The position numbers and the translations under genes are program-made. 64,000 nucleotides of DNA from Arenibacter sp. P308M17 (GTDB lineage: Bacteria; Bacteroidota; Bacteroidia; Flavobacteriales; Flavobacteriaceae): NCBI RefSeq assembly GCF_003426735.1, contig NZ_QVON01000006.1, positions 1-64,000 of the forward strand. Direction: 5' to 3'. Positions 7,011 to 15,861 of the stretch are shown here, piece by piece. The notes beneath the pieces are model-generated. The model was not told where the DNA came from and did not search any database. It saw only the letters and a program-made list of their open reading frames with translations. Numbering within the stretch: position 1 is the first letter of the stretch; every line of letters begins with the position of its first letter.

Positions 7011-9743
7011 ATGAATAAAATACTTTCCTCTGAAATAATTTCACTTGTACATCATGTCAAACTAAATGAAAGTGGTTGGTGGGAAAAATCTATTCAAAAT
7101 ATTATAATCTCAACTTTTGGAGTAAATAAAAATTCACCTCAAAATGAAAGTGATATTTTTAAAAATCTAAAATCAGAACTAAATGGCAGTTTTGATAAAA
7201 ACAGAATTTCAACACAAATAGAAAGCTTAAAAAGTAAAAAGCAAATAATACCTGTTTCTGAAGATTTATTTATTTTATCAGAGGAAGTATATTCTGAATT
7301 TCAAGCCTCTTTTATAAAACAAAAAGAGATTGAATTCGAAGCAGAAAAAAGGTTTAATGAACTATGCTATAAACTTTACCCAGAAACATCAGCAAAGAAA
7401 CTATGGGATGATTTGAATCAGTACTTAATTATACCTCTTATTCGAGAAATAGGAGCAAAAACATACGAGCTAATTAGTGGGAAAGATACTATTTCAATTG
7501 AGCAATATGGTCAATTTCAAAAATTTGTAAGTAGATATAACGGAAATAAATCATTAGTTCATGCTTTACTTTTAAACTATTTCGATTTTAAAAATATCTA
7601 TGTAAAAAATTATATTTTACACCAATTAAATGCCTATTTTTTTATTGAATCTGCAAACTTAAATACATCTGCTGTCGAAGAAATATATGCATTATCCAAA
7701 TCACAAATTAATCTAAAAATATTTGTTGACACAAATTTTTTACTCACTTTACTTGATTTACACGACAACCCTTCCAATGAAGCTGCTTTTTCACTTATAG
7801 AATTAATCAACGAAATTAAGAACAAGGTAAAAGTGAAATTCTATATTCTACCAGTAACAATTTTTGAATTTCAGAATTTAATAAAACGATTTAAAGATTA
7901 TTTAAAAAGAACAAAACCATCCCTAAACCAAGCAATTGCAGCTGAAAGCACTGATGATTTTTCGGGTATAATTAAAAGATACTTCCAAAAATGTCATGAA
8001 AAGCAAACAATGCTCAATATAGATGACTATTTCGACCCATATCTTGATAATTTTACTGTTAATATCAGAAAAAAAGGTCTTGAGATTCAGCAAGACAACA
8101 TGGAAAACTATTCAACTGACCAAAGAGTAGTTGATGATTTGCTTGAACAAGTAGAATATCGATTTGAACGTAATGATAAAGCAGATAGATATAAAGGACT
8201 TTCTAATGAGGAGAAGGAAACAAACAAAAAAAAGATATACGATAAATTCAATCACGATTGTCAATTATGGCATTACGTAAAAGACAAAAGACCAACTTAC
8301 ATAGATTCACCCAAAGATGTCAAGAATTGGATTTTAACGTTAGATTTTAGCTTTCTTGAATATGACAAATTCAAACAATATAATGACTTAAACACAAAAA
8401 TAAGTGTTTGTCTTCACCCTAATGAATTTATTTCAATGCTTCAATTTTGGATTCCTAGAACAGAAAAATTTGAAAATGCGATTCTTGGGAATTTTAGATT
8501 ACCTTTTCTATTCAGAGAAATTGATGGAGACTCTGAGAAAATAAGTATGGAAATTTTAAGGGCTATGTCGCAGTATGAAGACAGTGAGAAATTTAATAGT
8601 GAACTAGTAACTGAAATTTTAACAAATAAAGCATTAAGACAAAAAATTAAAGTAAGTAACACAATTGAGGAAAATGCTGAATTAATTAAAGAAGAGTTAT
8701 TTAAAAAATATGAGATTGCTAAAAAGCTACTATCAGAAGAAACTGAGAAAAAAGAAAGCTTATCAGGAGAGTTAAATTTAGTTAAGGATGAAATAAGTGC
8801 TTTAACAAAGAAAATTGAGGAGTTTAGAGAAGAAACTAACAACAAAATTGTAAAAGAATTTGAGTTAGTAAGAAAAAATAAAATCCAAGAGATTAAACGA
8901 AGGCAAGAATCCTTAAAAGCTAAAAAAGACCAACTCAAAAATCGTATGGATGATTTTAAGGAACAAATCAATAAGGCCGAAATAGAATTTAAACAGAGCT
9001 CAAAAACCTTTGGCTCATTTTTAAAATCGGCATATATAGGTAAAACTAAATACTTAAATGAATTACAAGTTCAAATTAGCAATAAGTACTACAACCCTTC
9101 CAAATATCAGGAAGTAAAAGAACTAGAAAGGTTAAATGTACCAGAAGTAAATGAAAAAATAATTATTTATTGTGAAAATCAAAATTCTGTTTTTTTTAAC
9201 AACTTAAACTTTGATAATATTCATTTTATAGCTGAAAACAATAGCAATAGTGTTTTTATTAAGGTTTTAGCAAATCAAATTCATTTTGGAATCAGAGACA
9301 GAGATTTTTTAACAGATACTGAGATTAAAAAAATTCAAAATTCATATACCAACTACATAATTCTTGAATATTACTGTTTTGAAAATTATTTATATCATCC
9401 AGATAACATTGAGGAACTGAACAAGGAAGGATTTAATAAAGAAAGTTATATTGAAGAACTTATAAAACAGAAAAATTCAAAATATGATTCAATTCTTATA
9501 AAATTAAGGAATTCGAGAAATGGTTATCAAGAATTTAAAGTTCCCGATAATAAATTTAGAGAGAGTGATGAAATAGTTTGTAAATATTTGAAATCTGATG
9601 AAATCGAAGAATTTCTTAAATCCTTTAGTTTAAAAACCGAATTTGATAGAACAATTATATCAAAACTTCAATTGGAACAGAAGGATCTTTCTTCAACTGA
9701 TTGGTTTAGAAAAAAAATGGAGAATTTACTATCATTTGGATAA
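7011..9743 (+). CDS. PIN domain - coiled coil - TOPRIM/DUF4435-like fusion, candidate defence nuclease
   Basis: A 910-residue soluble protein. After a helical N-terminal region (1-230), a PIN-type nuclease fold starts at FVDTNFLL (D240-T241-N242), with later candidate acids in TIFEFQ, FNHDCQLW and LTLDFSFLEYD, so the usual PIN set seems complete. Residues about 560-680 are a strong coiled coil rich in E and K. The last 200 residues start with IIIYCENQN (E722) and continue to FGIRDRDFL (D763, D765) and YYCFENYLYHP, the Glu plus DxD layout of TOPRIM-like DUF4435/OLD-type domains. Two nuclease folds joined by a coiled coil suggest an antiphage or toxin effector; domain calls are from motifs and the role is inferred. 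It is a single gene after repeat copy D with no obvious partner. Confidence 0.65.
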   Translation: MNKILSSEIISLVHHVKLNESGWWEKSIQNIIISTFGVNKNSPQNESDIFKNLKSELNGSFDKNRISTQIESLKSKKQIIPVSEDLFILSEEVYSEFQASFIKQKEIEFEAEKRFNELCYKLYPETSAKKLWDDLNQYLIIPLIREIGAKTYELISGKDTISIEQYGQFQKFVSRYNGNKSLVHALLLNYFDFKNIYVKNYILHQLNAYFFIESANLNTSAVEEIYALSKSQINLKIFVDTNFLLTLLDLHDNPSNEAAFSLIELINEIKNKVKVKFYILPVTIFEFQNLIKRFKDYLKRTKPSLNQAIAAESTDDFSGIIKRYFQKCHEKQTMLNIDDYFDPYLDNFTVNIRKKGLEIQQDNMENYSTDQRVVDDLLEQVEYRFERNDKADRYKGLSNEEKETNKKKIYDKFNHDCQLWHYVKDKRPTYIDSPKDVKNWILTLDFSFLEYDKFKQYNDLNTKISVCLHPNEFISMLQFWIPRTEKFENAILGNFRLPFLFREIDGDSEKISMEILRAMSQYEDSEKFNSELVTEILTNKALRQKIKVSNTIEENAELIKEELFKKYEIAKKLLSEETEKKESLSGELNLVKDEISALTKKIEEFREETNNKIVKEFELVRKNKIQEIKRRQESLKAKKDQLKNRMDDFKEQINKAEIEFKQSSKTFGSFLKSAYIGKTKYLNELQVQISNKYYNPSKYQEVKELERLNVPEVNEKIIIYCENQNSVFFNNLNFDNIHFIAENNSNSVFIKVLANQIHFGIRDRDFLTDTEIKKIQNSYTNYIILEYYCFENYLYHPDNIEELNKEGFNKESYIEELIKQKNSKYDSILIKLRNSRNGYQEFKVPDNKFRESDEIVCKYLKSDEIEEFLKSFSLKTEFDRTIISKLQLEQKDLSSTDWFRKKMENLLSFG

Positions 9744-9872
9744 AACACGAACACACTCTACTTTTCTAAGAGACTTTTATTGTTTCGCGGTCAATTTTTG
9801 GGGAAGCCTACATTTCCTCTAGGTTCTGTGTAAGCTTTCCTTAAACCGAATCGATTAAAAGTAAAAAAACAG

Positions 9873-10160
9873 TTATTTCCTTTTTGAATTTTTATTTTTG
9901 GAAATACCGTCCAAATTAGCATAATAATCTTCAAAATCAAACATGATTTCGAAGATATGTTTTGGATGTACTCGCAACCCTGTTGCAATTTCAATTAAAG
10001 AGGATAATTGACAGTCTGTTTTATTATTCGCGACATTACTTATCTTACCTGGGTATATATTACATTTTTTTGCAATATTGGTATAAGACGTTTCGCCTTT
10101 TAACTCTTTTATTCTTTGTGCAATTAATTCCTTAATTTTTTCGGTCTTATATTCATTCAT
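9873..10160 (-). CDS. Small XRE-type helix-turn-helix regulator
   Basis: A 95-residue Cro/CI-like DNA-binding protein. The start chosen at 10160 gives MNEYKTEKIKELIAQRIKEL; a longer frame to 10250 adds a hydrophobic-basic stretch unlike the family. The HTH spans roughly residues 22-60 (YTNIAKKCNIYPGKISNVANNK) and is followed by a helix typical of XRE proteins (LSSLIEIATGLRVHPKHIFE) and a charged tail. It faces away from the large upstream gene and could repress its own promoter in the gap beyond 10160. Many mobile or defence regions carry such a regulator, but its target is unknown. Confidence 0.75.
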   Translation of the reverse strand: MNEYKTEKIKELIAQRIKELKGETSYTNIAKKCNIYPGKISNVANNKTDCQLSSLIEIATGLRVHPKHIFEIMFDFEDYYANLDGISKNKNSKRK

Positions 10161-10319
10161 AAATTGCAAGCTTTTATGCAATATGAATGTTCTATAAAAT
10201 AAATTCATTACCGAATACGGTAACGAACGAATATTTTTATTATATTGCATCGAATTAGTATTTTTGCGATTCTTCTATAAAAAAATTAGAAGCATTCGCT
10301 TTGAATCTCGCTTTTGAAA

Positions 10320-10411
10320 ACTGGTAATTTTTAAATGGGAACGAGATGATAAGTAAGATGCTCACGTCTATATCGGCGTGGGCTCACTTATTGTTCCCAC
10401 GGTATACCAGT
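10320..10411. ncRNA. Candidate structured RNA or DNA hairpin, four stacked stems
   Basis: Four consecutive stems nest without conflict: ACTGGTA (10320-10326) with TACCAGT (10405-10411), TGGGAAC (10336-10342) with GTTCCCA (10393-10399), ATAAGT (10349-10354) with ACTTAT (10386-10391), and CTCACG (10361-10366) with CGTGGG (10377-10382). The internal loops are short and mostly asymmetric, as in a structured RNA. Strand and function are unknown, and it may equally be a processing or recombination site. Confidence 0.45.
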
Positions 10412-10532
10412 ACCTCAAAGGCAGTAAGCTGAGTTCCGCGCCTTTTATATTTTTGGCTTTTACTCACTGTATTCTTAGCGTTGCTTTTTAGGAGCATGAC
10501 AAAACCAACTTAAAACGTTAAGAGCGTTATGG

Positions 10533-10602
10533 AACACGGTTTTTGTACACCAATGGGGTACCGCATAGGGCAACATTTTAGCATGTTGGCCCTTACCGTG
10601 TT
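10533..10602. ncRNA. Second structured segment, nested hairpin
   Basis: AACACGG (10533-10539) pairs with CCGTGTT (10596-10602) and encloses AGGGC-a-ACAT (10567-10576) paired with ATGT-t-GGCCCT (10583-10593). Lying 120 bp after the first structured element, it could be a second domain of the same transcript. Confidence 0.4.
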
Positions 10603-11060
10603 CGATATCCTCTTTGCCAAAAAACCAAAGAACCCTATATAGGCTTAAACCTATTACTTATTATGGGATTGGTGTTGACCCTTTTTTTCCGGAATACGAA
10701 AAATAATGTTGTCCCATAATCCACGATCCACACACTTTTGGCATCCGGCCAAATAACGACAAAGCAGCCTAAGCCCTTTGGGACCTGCCCTTATGTCCGT
10801 TCCGCCTTGTGCACACCGCGGAAAGGAAAGGGCGAAGCCCTTATTATGTATGGATCCAAGATTTTGAGATGTCACAAATCTTTTTGACCCTATTGATCAA
10901 AAATATCATTTCAACTGGCGAAGCCAAAGATCCTTATCCGCAGAATAGTGAACGAAAGCTCCGGAGCAGGAGCTGAGTTACGAAGCGACGCGGAGTTTCG
11001 ATCACGGTTTTTCGACCTTGTTGTCGAAAAAATTCCTCGGAAAAGGCGCCTTTTTCTTTG

Positions 11061-11094
11061 TTTCGTTTCTTTTGGGCGAGCAAAAGAAATGAAA
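11061..11094. repeat. Hairpin before the SusC gene
   Basis: TTTCGTTTCTTTTG pairs with CAAAAGAAATGAAA with one mismatch and a six-base loop. It is not followed by a T-run in either direction and looks like part of a repetitive element. Confidence 0.4.
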
Positions 11095-11335
11095 AAGGAA
11101 GGTTGATATGGAAATAATATACATTTCATCAATGAACATCAAAAGGTCAACGGATTCATTATAAACACTTATGTAATTCAAAGGGAATTATAAAATTCCC
11201 TTGATGAACCAAAATGCCTATGACATAAAAAAGCACATAAAAAAACAACCTCCCAAACCCTGTTGACGCAAACGTTTGGAAGGCATTCAAGAATTCATAG
11301 ATAAAAAACCAAGTTTCATCCAATATTTCAAAATT

Positions 11336-14300
11336 ATGCAAAATAATCTGGAGTACAGGGGCATGCTACGCCTTTGTCTAATCTTTCTTTTCAGTTTTTT
11401 TCCCCCACCTTACTTTGCCCATTTCCCCCATGGGCATTGTTTTAAGGTTTCAACTATACTAATGACCCAACAGCAGCAAATTTCCGGCACCGTTACGGAC
11501 CCCTATGGCCCCATGCCGGGGGTGCACGTCCTTATCAAAGGTACAAATAAAGGCACCTTTACGGACCAGGAGGGACAATACTCCCTTTTAGTAAACAACA
11601 AGGACACCCTGGTCTTTAGCTATCTGGGCTACCACAGCCGGGAACTGCCCGTTTTGGGCCGTACCACCCTGGACATAGAGATGCAGTCCGAGATTACGGA
11701 ACTGCAGGAAGTGGAGATCAATGCCGGGTATTATACGGTAAAGGAAAGGGAGCGGACGGGGAGTATTAGTAGGGTCACCGCCAAAGAGATAGAACTGCAG
11801 CCCATAGTAAGTCCGTTAGAGGCCCTTCAGGGCCACATGGCGGGGGTAGAGGTGGTGCAAAATAACGGAATTCCGGGAAATGCCCCACTCATAAGGATCA
11901 GGGGACAGAACAGCCTGCGGGATGACGGGAATTTCCCCTTATATATTATTGATGGAATGCCCATAAATTCTACTCCGATAGATGGGGGCAATAATTTTTA
12001 TTTGAGCGGAATAGATCCATTGAGCACCCTTAACCTGTCCAATATTGAGAGTATTGAAGTATTGAAGGATGCGGATGCTACGGCTATCTATGGTTCGCGA
12101 GGTGCCAACGGAGTGGTACTGGTTACTACAAAAAAAGGGACTTATAGGCAAAAAACGGAAATAGAAGCAAGGTGGTACTCCGGAATGGGACAAGTATCCA
12201 ATAAAGAAGACCTTTTAAGCACGGAACAATATTTGGCTATAAGAAAAACGGCATTGCAAAATGATGGCAGGCAACCCGATGAATTTTCAGATTATGATCT
12301 GTTGTTATGGGATCAACACCGCTATACGGATTGGCAGGAAGTATTGTTTGGCGGTACCTCCCAAATTACGGATTTAAATATCGCCGCATCCGGGGGCAAT
12401 GGGACTACTTCCTTTAGGTTGGGAGGATCGTACCATAATGAAGGATTGGTATTTCCGGGAGACAATAGCTACCACAAAGTTACTGCAGGGTTACAACTAG
12501 ACCATATTTCCGAAAACAATAAATTGCAAATGAATTTTTCCGCCAATTATGGTATTGACCAAAGTGATGTTCCCGCATATGACAATAGCTTTGTTGCAAC
12601 GGCGCTCATACTTCCTCCCAATGCGCCCAGGATAAAAAACGAAGATGGCAGCCTGCATTGGGAGGAATGGCAATATTCGCAATGGGACAATCCCTATGCC
12701 GCCATTTTATATAGAAATTCCTCGGATGTAGGCCATAATCTAATAGTCAATTTAGGACTGTCCTATCAATTGTTCCATAACCTGACATTCAAGGCCAATA
12801 TGGGATATAACAATATGGCCAGAGATTATAAAGCATCCTTTTCCAAGGAGCAATATAGCCCTGAAATAAGGGAAGATCAAAACCATAGTTCAAGGGAAAG
12901 ACATGCCGATAGGAAATCTTGGATCATAGAGCCCCAATTTACATACCGGGCCAAAATGGGAAAGGGAACTCTAGATGGTTTGATCGGGGCCACTTTTCAG
13001 CAAAACGATTCCAAGAACCTGATCGTTACCGGGGAAGGGTTCGTATCCACTGCCTTAATTGGGGATTTGGCCGCAGCACAGAACGTTAATATCATCAACA
13101 ATGAAATAAAAAGATATAAGTACAACGCGGTCTTTGCCCGTTTAGGTTATAACCACGAACAGAAGTATTTCATTAATCTTACCGGACGCCGGGATGGTTC
13201 CTCGCGTTTTGGACCCAATAAGCGCTTTGCCAATTTTTGGGCCATTGGAGGGGCCTGGATATTTTCTGGGGAGAATTTTGTAAAGCAGAACCTTCCCTTT
13301 ATTAGTTTTGGGAAGTTTAGGGGGAGCTATGGCATAACAGGTAGCGACCAAATAGGGGACTATGGATATTTGGACGCCTATGAGGCCACAGCGGGGCCTA
13401 ATGGTATATACCCCACCCAACTTACCAATCCCAATTATTCCTGGGAAGAAAACAAAAAACTGGAGACGGCACTGGAACTGGGCTTTCTAAATGACAGGAT
13501 AACCCTAGGGGCCAGTTGGTACCGGAATCGTTCTTCCAATCAATTGGTAGGATATCCGCTGCCATCCATCACAGGGTTTAGTTCGGTGCAGGCCAATTTG
13601 CCCGCTACGGTTCAGAATACAGGATGGGAATTTGAACTTGCCACCATGAATATACGTTCCAAGAATTTTAGTTGGCAGACATTTATAAACCTGACCGTTC
13701 CAAAGAACAAACTTTTAAGTTTCCCGGATATTGAACAGACTTCCTATGCCAATATTTATAGAATAGGGCATCCGTTGAATATCCGTTTGTTGTACGAATA
13801 CGAGGGTGTGGATCCAGGGACAGGCCTATACCGGGTGAAGGATGTGAACCAAGATGGGCAGTACGACTTTAACGATGCCATTGTGGTAAAAAAGTTGGGC
13901 AGGGAGTACTTTGGGGGATTGACCAATAAATTCTCCTACAAAGGCATGGAGCTACGGTTTTTATGGGAATTTGTTAAACAATCGGCGCCTGAACGGGAGA
14001 CAAGTTTGCCCGGCTATAAGGCCATGCAGACCGCACAATTTTTCGGTGATTGGCAATATGGGCAAAATAACAATGTTCAGACCGTTTCAGAGTCATTTGA
14101 AGCCGGTACCGCCTATTATAATGCGCAATTAAGTGAAAGGTTTTTCAGTGATGCATCCTTTTTAAGATTGCGAACGCTAAGCCTTAGTTATGACCTGCCC
14201 ACTCTACCTTTAAAGGAAATTGGATTGAAAGGCTGTAGCCTCTTTTTACAGGCCCAAAATCTTTTTACCATCACGAATTACAACAGCCTAAACGTAGAAA

Positions 14301-14365
14301 ACCCAGGGAATGCAACACTTCCCGCGCTCAAAACCCTGACCCTAGGGGTACAAATTAACCTTTAA
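11336..14365 (+). CDS. SusC/RagA-type TonB-dependent outer-membrane transporter
   Basis: A 1009-residue outer-membrane receptor for TonB/ExbBD-energised uptake. The start at 11336 gives a signal peptide with hydrophobic core LRLCLIFLFSFF; the ATG at 11363 is an alternative. The mature protein begins with a carboxypeptidase-regulatory-like beta domain (ISGTVTDPYGPMPGVHVLIKG), then a TonB box area (LQEVEINAGYY), a plug with PLYIIDGMPIN and YGSRGANGVVLVTTKKG, and a 22-strand-type barrel to the C-terminal VQINL. Length is usual for SusC. The SusD partner starts 10 nt downstream, then an M16 protease, so the cargo is more likely peptide than glycan. No sigma/anti-sigma pair is adjacent. Cargo is inferred. 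Confidence 0.92.
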   Translation: MQNNLEYRGMLRLCLIFLFSFFPPPYFAHFPHGHCFKVSTILMTQQQQISGTVTDPYGPMPGVHVLIKGTNKGTFTDQEGQYSLLVNNKDTLVFSYLGYHSRELPVLGRTTLDIEMQSEITELQEVEINAGYYTVKERERTGSISRVTAKEIELQPIVSPLEALQGHMAGVEVVQNNGIPGNAPLIRIRGQNSLRDDGNFPLYIIDGMPINSTPIDGGNNFYLSGIDPLSTLNLSNIESIEVLKDADATAIYGSRGANGVVLVTTKKGTYRQKTEIEARWYSGMGQVSNKEDLLSTEQYLAIRKTALQNDGRQPDEFSDYDLLLWDQHRYTDWQEVLFGGTSQITDLNIAASGGNGTTSFRLGGSYHNEGLVFPGDNSYHKVTAGLQLDHISENNKLQMNFSANYGIDQSDVPAYDNSFVATALILPPNAPRIKNEDGSLHWEEWQYSQWDNPYAAILYRNSSDVGHNLIVNLGLSYQLFHNLTFKANMGYNNMARDYKASFSKEQYSPEIREDQNHSSRERHADRKSWIIEPQFTYRAKMGKGTLDGLIGATFQQNDSKNLIVTGEGFVSTALIGDLAAAQNVNIINNEIKRYKYNAVFARLGYNHEQKYFINLTGRRDGSSRFGPNKRFANFWAIGGAWIFSGENFVKQNLPFISFGKFRGSYGITGSDQIGDYGYLDAYEATAGPNGIYPTQLTNPNYSWEENKKLETALELGFLNDRITLGASWYRNRSSNQLVGYPLPSITGFSSVQANLPATVQNTGWEFELATMNIRSKNFSWQTFINLTVPKNKLLSFPDIEQTSYANIYRIGHPLNIRLLYEYEGVDPGTGLYRVKDVNQDGQYDFNDAIVVKKLGREYFGGLTNKFSYKGMELRFLWEFVKQSAPERETSLPGYKAMQTAQFFGDWQYGQNNNVQTVSESFEAGTAYYNAQLSERFFSDASFLRLRTLSLSYDLPTLPLKEIGLKGCSLFLQAQNLFTITNYNSLNVENPGNATLPALKTLTLGVQINL

Positions 14366-14375
14366 AAACAAAAAT

Positions 14376-15791
14376 ATGTTGAACAAAAGATATGTAAAAC
14401 CCATTATACTGTGCCTTGGTTATCTGTTGACTGTTTCCTGTGAGGATTTCGTGGATTTGGAACCTCCAAATTATAAAATGGTCACGGAAACCGTTTTTGA
14501 GAATGATGATACCGCAATGGCCGCAATAACCGGTATTTATAACGAGCTCTTTTCCTCTGCGAGTTTCTCCAATGGACATATAAGCTCCGTGACCATCTTG
14601 GCAGGAATGTCTTCTGACATTTTTGAAACAACCAGTGCTACGGATACAAGATATGGCCCATTTCAACAAAACCAGATTTCATCTAGGGGGACACCTGATG
14701 CCAGTGCCAATTATGAGCTTTGGTCCAGTGCCTATAATATAGTCTATATGGCCAATAGCGTTTTGGAAGGATTATCGAATTCCGAACAATTATCCGAGGA
14801 AACACTTTCTATGGCCGAAGGGCAAGCAAGGTTCATAAGGGCCTTTACCTATTTTTATTTGGTAAACCTTTATGGTGATGTGCCATTGGTACTGACAACG
14901 GACTATGGTAAGAACGCCGTGGCCCCAAAAGTTTCGGCAGCCAAAGTATATGAACAGATAGCTACCGATCTAGACTTGGCACTATCCCTTTTGGAGGAAA
15001 CGGGGGAGTACGAACATTTGGAACGCACCCACGTAAATCGCTTCGTTGTGATGGCCTTAAGGGCAAGAATTTATCTATACCAACAAAATTGGGAGAAAGC
15101 GGAAGAGTGGAGCAGTAAGGTTATTGATCAAACGGCTATCTATGAAATCCTAGAGGATTTGGACCAAGTGTTCCTAAAGAACAGTAGGGAAGCCATATGG
15201 CAAATATCCCCTGTTCCGGTAGGAAGGCGACAGACCACATATACCAGGGAGGGGTATTTTTTTAGGGGAATAAACAGCTCACGGGTGGTTCTTTCGAATG
15301 ATTTTGTGGCGGCCATAAATCTGGAAGATAAAAGGTTGGCACATTGGGTGGGTTATAATGCAAGCAGGGAGTTTTATTTTCCGCAAAAATACAAAGATGG
15401 AAGCAGCAGTGGCAATATTACCGAATATTCAATGGTATTGCGGCTTGCAGAACAGTATCTGATACGTGCAGAGGCACGTGCCATGCAAGGAAATTTGCCG
15501 GGAGCCATATCAGATTTGGACAAATTACGTAATCGGGCCAATCTAGAGCTCATCGCCAATACCTTACCCGGAATCCCACAAGAGGATTTACTGGAAGAAA
15601 TAATGGAAGAACGTAAACGGGAACTGTTTTCCGAATGGGGACACCGCTGGTTGGACCTAAAACGCCTCCAAAAAACAGCTGAGGTATTAAAGCCGATAAA
15701 ACCACAATGGCAGGACACGGATATTTTCTATCCCATACCCGAAGAGGAACGTGAAAAAAATCCAAATATTGAACAAAATGAGGGTTATTGA
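14376..15791 (+). CDS. SusD/RagB-type surface lipoprotein
   Basis: A 471-residue ligand-binding lid protein for the SusC transporter. A lipoprotein signal ends at LLTVSC, so Cys near residue 22 is lipidated. The helical TPR-like SusD fold is evident from AMAAITGIYNELFS, RFIRAFTYFYLVNLYGDVPLV, YEQIATDLDLALSLLEE, RALRARIYLYQ-like helices and the C-terminal EERKRELFSEWGHRWLDLKR with IPEEEREKNPN, all hallmarks of the RagB/SusD family. It follows the SusC gene by 10 nt in one operon and is somewhat shorter than glycan-binding SusD proteins, in keeping with a small ligand. The ligand cannot be read from sequence. Confidence 0.92.
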   Translation: MLNKRYVKPIILCLGYLLTVSCEDFVDLEPPNYKMVTETVFENDDTAMAAITGIYNELFSSASFSNGHISSVTILAGMSSDIFETTSATDTRYGPFQQNQISSRGTPDASANYELWSSAYNIVYMANSVLEGLSNSEQLSEETLSMAEGQARFIRAFTYFYLVNLYGDVPLVLTTDYGKNAVAPKVSAAKVYEQIATDLDLALSLLEETGEYEHLERTHVNRFVVMALRARIYLYQQNWEKAEEWSSKVIDQTAIYEILEDLDQVFLKNSREAIWQISPVPVGRRQTTYTREGYFFRGINSSRVVLSNDFVAAINLEDKRLAHWVGYNASREFYFPQKYKDGSSSGNITEYSMVLRLAEQYLIRAEARAMQGNLPGAISDLDKLRNRANLELIANTLPGIPQEDLLEEIMEERKRELFSEWGHRWLDLKRLQKTAEVLKPIKPQWQDTDIFYPIPEEEREKNPNIEQNEGY

Positions 15792-15861
15792 GCTTTTACT
15801 TAAAGTACTGACTGTTAAAGGGGTATCTGGCTCCATTTTATTATGCAAACAACCACTTAAT

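Larger units (their letters stand above)
10161..11335. other. Long noncoding gap with structured segments
   Basis: More than 1.1 kb without a credible gene. It holds the multi-stem element at 10320-10411, a second nested hairpin at 10533-10602, a hairpin pair ATTATGGGA/TCCCATAAT (10657-10665, 10713-10721) and a 14-bp hairpin at 11061-11094. Base composition turns less AT-rich from here, marking a change from the cassette tract to the next region. Confidence 0.55.

Noticed and set aside
10654-11132. Minus frames of about 73 codons in the gap before SusC
   Set aside because: Basic, low-complexity translations overlapping hairpins; not protein-like.
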